The notes below the pieces were generated by a model. The model saw nothing but the letters and a program-made list of their open reading frames with translations. It was not told the DNA's origin and ran no database searches. A stretch of 11,400 nt of DNA from Elusimicrobiota bacterium (lineage in GTDB: Bacteria > Elusimicrobiota > Elusimicrobia > Elusimicrobiales > UBA9959): the NCBI GenBank assembly GCA_030639665.1, contig DAOWCC010000068.1, positions 1-11,400 of the forward strand, in the 5' to 3' direction. Shown piece after piece: positions 6,100-11,400 of this stretch. The translations under genes were made by a program, and so were the position numbers. Positions within the stretch are counted from its first letter, which is position 1. Each line of letters opens with the position of its first letter.

Positions 6100-7260
6100 T
6101 TACAATTTGCTATATAAATCCCTAAGTTGGATATTCATGGATTCTTCACTGTAACGGGTATAGCCGGTATAGTCTTTTTCTGATATAAATTTTTTGGCAT
6201 TTTCTCCCATTTGATGGCGTTTATTCTCGTCCATTATCAAGATTTCAGCGGCATTTGCCAAAGCTTTATAATCTTTAGGCTTAATTAAAAAACCTGTTTT
6301 TCCATCTTGCACAAGATTAACTATTCCGCATACCTTTGAAGCAATAATAGGAAGTTTCATATATTGCGCTTGAATTATTGTTCTCCCCATGGCTTCATTA
6401 AGAGAGGGCTGAATATAGATATCCATGGCCGCCATGCATTTATAGACATCTTCCTGAAAGCCCGTGAAAATAATTTTATATTTTAAACCTTTATCATTTG
6501 AAAGTTTTATTAATTCATTTCTAAGTTCACCATCTCCGACCACCAAGAACTTTATTTTTTTAGGAAGGGCTTTCTTAATTATTTCCCCCGCCGCCTTTAC
6601 AAAATATTCAATTCCTTTCACATGTTCAAGTCTTGCCACCGCGCCTATTATGATTTCATCTTCTTTAAAATCAAAGTCAGTTTTTGGATTGGAGTAAAAG
6701 TTTGAATTAAATTTAATGCCGCTGTGAATGACAGACCATTTATTTTCATCGCCGATGCCAAATGAAACGGATTCTTTTTTTTCGCCCTCAGTGAGAGCGA
6801 TGAAATAATCAGTTAGTTTTGCGGTGAATATTTCAACTTGTTTAAATATAAAAGTTTTGATTATTCCGAAATAGCCGTAAAAAACATGTCCATGCGGAGT
6901 GTGGATGATTATTGTTTTTTGTGAGTTGTTTTTCCAATTATAAAAAGCAGCGGCCCATCGGCCCAATATGCCGGCTTTGGAGGTATGAGTGTGAACTATT
7001 TTTGGCTTGTATTTACTGATGACAGCGTATATTTCTTTAAAAGCTTTTATATCCTTAAAGAGGCATAATTCTCTGGAGAGTGAACTTAAACTGATAAGTT
7101 TGATATTATCCGACAAGGCGTCTTTGGGTTTAAAGCCGATTCCCGCGATTAAAATGACGCGAGAATATTTGGATTGAAATTCACAGCTGGCAATCGTATT
7201 TTGAGTGGAACCGCCGGGCTCAAGTCTTGTAATAATATGGATTATCGTATCTTTTTCCAA
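6100..7260 (-). CDS. Glycosyltransferase family 4 (GT-B fold), TTG start
   Basis: A 386-residue retaining glycosyltransferase of the GT4/GT1-like group, normal length. It would transfer a sugar from a nucleotide-sugar donor to a growing glycan, probably on the cytoplasmic face of the membrane, for surface polysaccharide. Seen here: an N-terminal Gly-rich loop EPGGSTQ (14-20), HTHTSKAGILGR (90-101) and HTPHGHVFYGYFG (120-132) in the acceptor half, and the donor-binding half with VARLEHVKG (208-216), GDGELRNEL (242-250), FTGFQEDV (265-272) and SLNEAMGR (286-293). The EX7E motif is E289 with Gln297 at the second Glu position, a notable change. The start is TTG at 7260: an AGGTAA site precedes it, a stop closes the frame about 20 nt upstream, and no earlier ATG exists. 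Acceptor and sugar unknown. Confidence 0.92.
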   Translation of the reverse strand: MEKDTIIHIITRLEPGGSTQNTIASCEFQSKYSRVILIAGIGFKPKDALSDNIKLISLSSLSRELCLFKDIKAFKEIYAVISKYKPKIVHTHTSKAGILGRWAAAFYNWKNNSQKTIIIHTPHGHVFYGYFGIIKTFIFKQVEIFTAKLTDYFIALTEGEKKESVSFGIGDENKWSVIHSGIKFNSNFYSNPKTDFDFKEDEIIIGAVARLEHVKGIEYFVKAAGEIIKKALPKKIKFLVVGDGELRNELIKLSNDKGLKYKIIFTGFQEDVYKCMAAMDIYIQPSLNEAMGRTIIQAQYMKLPIIASKVCGIVNLVQDGKTGFLIKPKDYKALANAAEILIMDENKRHQMGENAKKFISEKDYTGYTRYSEESMNIQLRDLYSKL

Positions 7261-7295
7261 TTTGTTACCTATTGTTTTTTATCCGTATAGCTTTT

Positions 7296-7322
7296 AGCGG
7301 TCTAGCTGCCAAGCTGTCTAGC
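7296..7322. repeat. Short direct repeat between glycosyltransferase and thiolase genes
   Basis: AGCGGTCTAGC (7296-7306) and AGCTGTCTAGC (7312-7322) are direct copies with one mismatch, period 16, in the 80-nt gap downstream of the thiolase. No terminator is seen in this gap, so the thiolase transcript may run into the glycosyltransferase gene. Function unknown. Confidence 0.4.
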
Positions 7323-7340
7323 ATTTTATCCTCTATCTGT

Positions 7341-8522
7341 TTATCTCTCCACACACATTGCAATGCCCATGCCGCCGCCGATGCAAAGCGTCGCGAGGCC
7401 TTTTTTTGCGTTTCTTTTTTTCATCTCGTGAATTAATGTTACAAGTATTCTTGTTCCGCTAGCGCCTATGGGATGGCCGAGAGCGATAGCTCCCCCATTA
7501 ACATTCACAATGTCATTATTAAATCCAAGTTCTTTCGCTACCGCCAATGATTGAACGGCAAAGGCTTCATTAGCCTCTATCAAATCCACATCCGACATTT
7601 TCCAATTGGCTTTTTTAAGAGCGAGTTTTACGGCTTCAACAGGCCCCATTCCCATAACGGAAGGGTCCGTGCCGTGATAGGCATAAGAAACTATTTTTGC
7701 CAAAGGCTTATAATTATATTTTTTGACGATATCTTCACTGGCAACCAAAACGCAAGCCGCTCCGTCGTTTATGCCCGAAGCGTTTCCGGGAGTAACCGTT
7801 CCGTCTTTTTTAAAGGCGGGACGAAGCTTGCCGAGTTTCTCGGCGGTTACCCCGGGTCGGGGAAATTCATCCGTGTCAAAAATTATCGGGTCCCCTTTTC
7901 TCTGAGGCAAAGAGACGGGAACTATTTCATCTTTAAATTTTCCTTCCTTAATGGCCTTCTCCGCTTTGTTTTGAGAATCCGCCGCGAATTTATCCTGTTC
8001 CTCTTTTGAAATATTATATTTTTCAGCGATATTTTCAGCTGTCACGCCCATATGATAATTATTGAATATATCCCACAGGCCGTCATTTATCATTGTGTCT
8101 ATCAACTCGCCATTGCCCATTTTATAGCCGAAGCGGGCTTTTTTCAAAGCATAAGGAGCATTACTCATAGATTCGGTTCCGCCGGCTATAATACAATCGG
8201 CGTCATGCGCTTTTATGGCCTGCGCCGCCATGGCAACGCTTCTTAATCCCGAACCGCAAACCATATTTATTGTCATTGCCGTCTTATCATTTGGAATTTT
8301 AGCTCCAAGAGCTATTTGCCTTGCGACATTCATTCCCTGCGCTGTCTGCAAAATATTTCCAAATATCAGTTCGTCTATATCGTTTACATCAATTTTATTT
8401 TTTTTAATCATTTGGCAGACTGCCGTTTTACCCAATTCAACACCGCCAAGTTTGGCAAGGCCGCCTCCGAAAGCGCCTATCGCGGTTCTCACTCCGTCAA
8501 CAATGAAAATTTCCTTATGCAT
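7341..8522 (-). CDS. atoB: Acetyl-CoA C-acetyltransferase (thiolase)
   Basis: A 393-residue thiolase of the biosynthetic/degradative acetoacetyl-CoA type, which interconverts two acetyl-CoA with acetoacetyl-CoA plus CoA in the cytoplasm. All catalytic residues are present at the family's usual positions: nucleophile Cys89 (NMVCGSG), Asn318 (NEAF), His350 (GHPIGASG) and the acid/base Cys380 (CIGGGMG). The start is the ATG at 8522, with a GGAGG site 6 nt upstream; a TTG nine codons further up (8549) is in frame but lies before this ribosome site and would give a non-family extension. The gene has its own upstream region and stands alone. Likely roles are butyrate-type fermentation, acetoacetate or polyhydroxyalkanoate metabolism, isoprenoid supply, or beta-oxidation; no neighbour decides among these. 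Broader 3-ketoacyl-CoA specificity is possible. Confidence 0.95.
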   Translation of the reverse strand: MHKEIFIVDGVRTAIGAFGGGLAKLGGVELGKTAVCQMIKKNKIDVNDIDELIFGNILQTAQGMNVARQIALGAKIPNDKTAMTINMVCGSGLRSVAMAAQAIKAHDADCIIAGGTESMSNAPYALKKARFGYKMGNGELIDTMINDGLWDIFNNYHMGVTAENIAEKYNISKEEQDKFAADSQNKAEKAIKEGKFKDEIVPVSLPQRKGDPIIFDTDEFPRPGVTAEKLGKLRPAFKKDGTVTPGNASGINDGAACVLVASEDIVKKYNYKPLAKIVSYAYHGTDPSVMGMGPVEAVKLALKKANWKMSDVDLIEANEAFAVQSLAVAKELGFNNDIVNVNGGAIALGHPIGASGTRILVTLIHEMKKRNAKKGLATLCIGGGMGIAMCVER

Positions 8523-8528
8523 GTTATT

Positions 8529-8533
8529 CCTCC
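8529..8533 (-). promoter_or_regulatory. Ribosome binding site fixing the thiolase start
   Basis: GGAGG on the minus strand, 6 nt before the ATG at 8522. It supports that ATG over the in-frame TTG at 8549, which has no such site. Confidence 0.85.
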
Positions 8534-8600
8534 ACGCTTGTAATTTCAAATCTTTATATTATGTCCGCAAAGTTTTATTTTAACATTTTTTTTGATAATT

Positions 8601-8653
8601 ATCGGGTCAATTAAACAAGGTTGGCTACGATGAAAGGAAGAATCTGGTCAATT
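8601..8653. repeat. 12-bp direct repeat and palindrome upstream of the thiolase gene
   Basis: ATCGGGTCAATT (8601-8612) and ATCTGGTCAATT (8642-8653) are direct copies with one mismatch, 41 bp apart. A perfect 10-bp palindrome, GATAATTATC (8594-8603), abuts the first copy. All lie 70-130 bp upstream of the thiolase start in the 223-nt spacer (8523-8745). On the minus strand the repeats contain TTGACC, a possible -35, but no good -10 follows at 16-18 nt. The rest of the spacer shows no gene and no clear terminator for the protease gene. An operator is possible. Confidence 0.4.
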
Positions 8654-8745
8654 TTTGAAGTTGTTTGAGCCCTTAAATCGAAAAGAACTTTATTTTTTTA
8701 ATAGGGCAAAAAAATGGTGGAAATATTCGGTTTTTGTTTTGGATT

Positions 8746-9780
8746 TTAGAATGGCATTTTCTTAAATATTTCATTTACAAAATCAGAAGTATTTCCCAAG
8801 GTTTGGATATAAAATTCTTCCACATAAATTTCCACATAAGTGGTTTCGGTTCTATCCTCGATTTTGGGAATAAAAGAAGAAACAAGAGAGACTCTTGTCA
8901 CATCGGAGCCTCTGCCCGCGTCTTGAGCCACGGTATAAGAGGCGTTAAGGCCCTCGAGGGTTTCCACAAAATTCTTATCGCCTCTAACCAATATGCCTTC
9001 TATGAGTTTTGTTTGGGCATTAAACACGGGACTGCCTGAATTTCCGGAATATGAATCAAGATCGGCTACAAAATGACTTTCAGGCGAATTGTCTCTGACT
9101 GTTGAGTCGCCGGCTATTTTAACCGGTAAGCCCATAGGGTGTCCGATAATAAACACCCCGTCGCCTTTTTTTAAGTCACTCTTTCTATTAACCGGAAGCG
9201 GCTTATGTCCCGTCACTTTTCTGTTTAAACGAATTAAAGCGTAATCCATAGCGGTCGGATTATCCGGCGTTATTCCGCTGGGATTGAGAGATGTAATCAG
9301 CGGTTCTATTTGCGTGATAAGTTCTTTGCAGGAATAAACTTCGTTTGCTGAAATATTTAAAGGTGCTTTTTCTCCGGCTTCTTTCACGGCGAAGCCAAAG
9401 ACAAATCTAAGTCCTTTGCATATATAATTGGTGGGCACGCAATGTCCTGCGGTCATAATAATGTCGTCAGCCACAAGAGCGCCGGAACAAAAGGCTCCTT
9501 CGTTTTGCTCGCGGAAGGGTTCATTTTCAACCAAATAATGATCTTCCCCGAAGTTTTGGGTCACAAGATTATATGAGTTTGTTTTTTCATCAAACTTAGC
9601 TCTATGAGATCTCCACAGAGAGACGACTGAATCCGCTCTCTCTTGCATGTTCGATGAAGCGCGGAAATAATCAATTCTATTATCCTCGCCATAAATTGTT
9701 TTTCCGCCTGAAAAAACCGAAAAAGGCGATATTGTCATTAGTAAAATTGAACATAGCATTATTTGCGTAATTTTTTTCAT
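8746..9780 (-). CDS. Exported trypsin/V8-like serine protease (S1 family)
   Basis: A 344-residue secreted peptidase of the chymotrypsin fold. Residues 1-25 form a Sec signal peptide (KK, a hydrophobic core, then SVFSGG). The catalytic triad is His113 (TAGHC), Asp179 (MDYALIRL) and Ser248 (GNSGSP); the Asn-Ser pattern resembles V8/glutamyl-endopeptidase-like members. Cys98 and Cys114 match the conserved disulfide around the active-site His; Cys121 and Cys151 may form another, fitting a periplasmic or extracellular location. About 70 residues between signal peptide and catalytic domain may be a propeptide, and a tail follows residue 300. The ATG at 9780 is chosen because it begins the signal peptide, has GGAG 5 nt upstream and lies after a good promoter; the in-frame ATG at 9870 lies before that promoter. 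Substrate unknown. Confidence 0.92.
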   Translation of the reverse strand: MKKITQIMLCSILLMTISPFSVFSGGKTIYGEDNRIDYFRASSNMQERADSVVSLWRSHRAKFDEKTNSYNLVTQNFGEDHYLVENEPFREQNEGAFCSGALVADDIIMTAGHCVPTNYICKGLRFVFGFAVKEAGEKAPLNISANEVYSCKELITQIEPLITSLNPSGITPDNPTAMDYALIRLNRKVTGHKPLPVNRKSDLKKGDGVFIIGHPMGLPVKIAGDSTVRDNSPESHFVADLDSYSGNSGSPVFNAQTKLIEGILVRGDKNFVETLEGLNASYTVAQDAGRGSDVTRVSLVSSFIPKIEDRTETTYVEIYVEEFYIQTLGNTSDFVNEIFKKMPF

Positions 9781-9795
9781 AGTGTCTCCGTATGT

Positions 9796-9824
9796 ATTAT
9801 AAACGCATATATTATGTATTGCAA
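9796..9824 (-). promoter_or_regulatory. Sigma-70-type promoter of the protease gene
   Basis: On the minus strand: -35 TTGCAA (9824-9819), a 17-nt spacer, and a perfect -10 TATAAT (9801-9796). The start point would be near 9789, leaving a leader of only about 9 nt with the GGAG ribosome site at its very beginning. This fixes the start of translation at 9780. Confidence 0.7.
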
Positions 9825-9848
9825 GTTCCAGAAGCTCAACGGTAATAG

Positions 9849-9868
9849 GGCCTATATGCGAATAGGCC
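9849..9868. repeat. Hairpin/inverted repeat upstream of the protease promoter
   Basis: GGCCTAT (9849-9855) and ATAGGCC (9862-9868) form a perfect 7-bp inverted repeat with a 6-nt loop. It lies about 25 bp upstream of the -35 box and 68 nt after the stop of the two-helix protein gene. There is no T run after it on either strand, so it is either an operator or a weak, rho-assisted end of the upstream transcript. Confidence 0.45.
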
Positions 9869-9935
9869 ATTTGACCCAGAGCGCTATTCCTTTTTATCGT
9901 CTGTTCATTTGTTACAAATTTTGTTTCTTAAAGCT

Positions 9936-10628
9936 TTAGCCATTATCCAAAGCATTTGCCACGGATATGGCATAATTCAATATTTCCTTGAGGTCGGGGA
10001 TAATATCGTCCAGATTTTTTTCATTAACTTCAAATTCCATTTTGTCGTTTTTTGCCCGTATATTAAACTTGCTGAAAAAAGCTGAAAAGGTCTCAGTATT
10101 ATCTTTGTTGGAAAATATGGAATTTATAGTTTCGGCGGGGGCTCCGTAAACAGTTATAAATTCCGCCCATTCCCAATCGCCGGTATCAAGTTTTTTCGGT
10201 AAGAACATTGCATTGGCGGGAGTGTTTAACAAACCTTCTGGACCTGTATACAAATCTATATTATGGGGGTTGTTTAATTGGAGAGCGAATTTATATATGC
10301 AATGATGTCGGTATTTGCCGGATGATTCTTCATAACGCAGAAAAACCGTTCGGTTTTGTATTTTCCCCTCCATATCAACATGTCCGCCCGTGCCAAGGGA
10401 CATAGCGCTTGCAATTTCCAATCCAAGAGCCCGGGCAAGCGGTTTAAAAGAATTTCCTTTGGCTTTTGAAAGGAAAATAAAAAAAGATATGAGCGCAATC
10501 ACGCAAATAATCAAAAGACTGATATTTTCGAAATGAATTCCCGGTTTTGCGTGGATAAAGAAGTATCCGCTGCCCGCCGTGATAAGCGCCGCGACAAACG
10601 CGTATACATAATATTTATTGTTACTCAT
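9936..10628 (-). CDS. Unrecognised protein with two N-terminal membrane helices
   Basis: I do not recognise this 230-residue protein. Two hydrophobic helices at about 7-25 and 36-54 are joined by a short loop (HAKPGIHFEN). Lys55 and Lys57 directly after helix 2 suggest, by the positive-inside rule, that the remaining 170 residues are cytoplasmic. This soluble part is mixed alpha/beta in appearance: a Gly-rich segment SLGTGGHVDMEGK (77-89), beta-like NRTVFLRYEE (92-101), a His-His-Cys at 108-110, a Trp-containing DWEWAEF (151-157) and an acidic helical end. No enzymatic motif is visible. The ATG at 10628 has a GAGAG site and starts 15 nt after the aminotransferase stop, so the two are probably one operon. 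The protease gene downstream has its own promoter. A membrane-anchored accessory or sensor protein is possible but unproven. Confidence 0.8.
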   Translation of the reverse strand: MSNNKYYVYAFVAALITAGSGYFFIHAKPGIHFENISLLIICVIALISFFIFLSKAKGNSFKPLARALGLEIASAMSLGTGGHVDMEGKIQNRTVFLRYEESSGKYRHHCIYKFALQLNNPHNIDLYTGPEGLLNTPANAMFLPKKLDTGDWEWAEFITVYGAPAETINSIFSNKDNTETFSAFFSKFNIRAKNDKMEFEVNEKNLDDIIPDLKEILNYAISVANALDNG

Positions 10629-10643
10629 TTATCTCTCTCGAGC

Positions 10644-11400
10644 TTATATTTTATTTGCGTCTTTTAATGCTTCTCCTATCATGTCGGAGGCGTATTTAAG
10701 GTCTTCATTTGAATGTCTGTAAGCGATATAACCGTGATGGTAAGGTTGCAGGAATACTTTCCGTCTGATTAATTGCGTATAAAATTCTTTTCTTACTTTT
10801 TTATAGCGCCCGGTTTCATCTTTATTAAAGGTTATATAGGGCATCCACGGCTCGCCTGAAAATGTACAATCCACGCCGCTGTTTTTAATCTGCTCTTTGA
10901 TATCCTTGGCAAACACTTTCCCCTTTTCTTTTATAGCTTCAAGAATATTATCCCTTTGAAGTATTTCGATTGTTTTTAAAGAAGCGGCCATACTTAAGCT
11001 GTTTGAAAAGAAGGTGGAACTCGCGAAAACTTTTTCAACAACAGTGTCCATGATTTCTTTTTGCCCCGCCACCATGCTTATTTCATAACCGTTAGCCATG
11101 GCTTTTCCAAAGACGGATAAATGAGGCGTTACGCCCAATAACTTTTGAGCTCCGCCCATATCAACTCTGAAGCCTGTTCTTATTTCGTCAAAAATCAAAA
11201 CCGTATTATATTTTTCAGCCAGTTTTTTTAAGCCTTCAAGAAAACCGGGTTTTGGCATTACAACGGGCGCCGCCAAAGGATGGCCTATGGGAGTTACTAT
11301 TATGGCGGCGGCATCATTTCCATGTTTTTTCATCATGGCTTTAGCCGCTTCAAGGTCATTATATTCAAATTCCAAAGTGTCCTCGTAAAGTTTTTCGGGA
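10644..11400 (-). CDS. Class III PLP-dependent aminotransferase, C-terminal part (5' end cut by window edge)
   Basis: The last 251 residues of a fold-type I, class III aminotransferase; the N-terminal part lies beyond the right edge, and the frame is open to the edge, so no start is annotated. Numbering from the first visible codon, Asp71 (IFDEIRTGFR) would contact the PLP ring nitrogen and Lys99 (VFGKAMANGY) would form the Schiff base with PLP; the Ser-Thr at 128-129 (SSTFFSN) would bind the cofactor phosphate. The pattern around GKAMANG and the STFFSNSLSMAA segment resemble the glutamate-1-semialdehyde aminomutase-like branch found in amino-sugar and surface-glycan clusters as well as in tetrapyrrole synthesis. 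A standard HemL is not favoured, since the GGGLPVGA-like text after the lysine is replaced by ANGYEISM. It precedes the two-helix protein by 15 nt. Substrate unknown. Confidence 0.9.
   Translation of the reverse strand, partial: PEKLYEDTLEFEYNDLEAAKAMMKKHGNDAAAIIVTPIGHPLAAPVVMPKPGFLEGLKKLAEKYNTVLIFDEIRTGFRVDMGGAQKLLGVTPHLSVFGKAMANGYEISMVAGQKEIMDTVVEKVFASSTFFSNSLSMAASLKTIEILQRDNILEAIKEKGKVFAKDIKEQIKNSGVDCTFSGEPWMPYITFNKDETGRYKKVRKEFYTQLIRRKVFLQPYHHGYIAYRHSNEDLKYASDMIGEALKDANKI

Noticed and set aside
8523..8549. In-frame TTG at 8549 as the thiolase start
   Set aside because: The GGAGG site at 8529-8533 serves the ATG at 8522, and thiolases begin near that residue.
7551..8583. Overlapping plus-strand open frames of up to 152 codons opposite the thiolase gene
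   Set aside because: They lie antisense to a complete, conserved thiolase, have no ribosome site I can see, and encode compositionally odd text with no recognisable domain.
8605..8610. TTGACC as the -35 of a thiolase promoter
   Set aside because: No acceptable -10 lies 16-18 nt downstream; the nearest TAAAAT is 22 nt away.
8629..8667. Small plus-strand ATG frame in the thiolase-protease spacer
   Set aside because: Only 12 codons, with no clear evidence of translation.
9745..9780. Lipoprotein signal around Cys10 of the protease
   Set aside because: The cysteine comes before the hydrophobic core rather than after it, so it is not a lipobox; an ordinary signal peptide fits better.
9781..9870. 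In-frame ATG at 9870 as the protease start
   Set aside because: It would place 30 residues before the signal peptide and lies upstream of a strong promoter whose transcript would not include it.
1..11400. CRISPR arrays, tRNA or rRNA genes, insertion sequences, prophage genes
   Set aside because: No regularly spaced repeats, cloverleaf-like segments, transposase or integrase-like coding, or terminal inverted repeats were found by reading both strands.

Overview
The window looks like chromosomal DNA of an anaerobic bacterium, probably from a poorly sampled lineage. The DNA is AT-rich. All ten complete or nearly complete genes, plus a partial gene at each end, lie on the minus strand, so the window reads right to left. 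The best metabolic clue is a complete four-subunit, oxygen-sensitive 2-oxoacid:ferredoxin oxidoreductase. It points to ferredoxin-based fermentation or anaerobic catabolism, and a biosynthetic-type thiolase nearby fits this. I cannot name the phylum: nothing in the window (no rRNA, no lineage-specific marker) fixes it.

Layout in transcription order (right to left). (1) 11400-9936: the C-terminal 251 residues of a class III PLP aminotransferase, resembling the glutamate-1-semialdehyde aminomutase branch, followed after 14 nt or so by an unrecognised 230-residue protein with two N-terminal membrane helices. (2) 9935-8746: an exported trypsin/V8-like serine protease with its own good sigma-70-type promoter (TTGCAA, 17 nt, TATAAT). 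The promoter shows that translation starts at 9780, not at the further upstream ATG at 9870. (3) 8745-7341: a spacer with direct repeats, then acetyl-CoA acetyltransferase. (4) 7260-6100: a GT4-type glycosyltransferase with a TTG start and a Gln in place of the second Glu of the EX7E motif. (5) 6050-5676: a stand-alone CheY-like receiver whose stop codon lies inside its own rho-independent terminator. (6) 5485-2814: the vor/kor-type operon in the order delta (ferredoxin), alpha, beta, gamma, closed by a strong GC hairpin terminator. It is preceded by a candidate extended -10 promoter embedded in a 15-bp-arm inverted repeat. (7) 2731-1: two adjacent half-size ABC exporters, the second cut by the window edge, probably forming a heterodimer.

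The oxidoreductase subunits work as one enzyme: alpha and beta bind substrate and TPP, beta probably holds a proximal Fe-S cluster, delta holds two [4Fe-4S] clusters that pass electrons to ferredoxin, and gamma completes the CoA-dependent core. The enzyme converts branched-chain or other 2-oxoacids to acyl-CoA. The thiolase joins or cleaves acetyl-CoA units and may share these pools, but it is not in the same operon. The other genes (exporter, glycosyltransferase, secreted protease, membrane protein, aminotransferase) suggest cell-surface functions but form no single recognisable pathway.

I found no CRISPR array, tRNA, rRNA, transposase or phage gene. I see no convincing undescribed multi-gene system. 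The most useful leads are the symmetric element over the vor promoter, the GT4 active-site substitution, the asymmetric ABC pair and the unrecognised two-helix protein.
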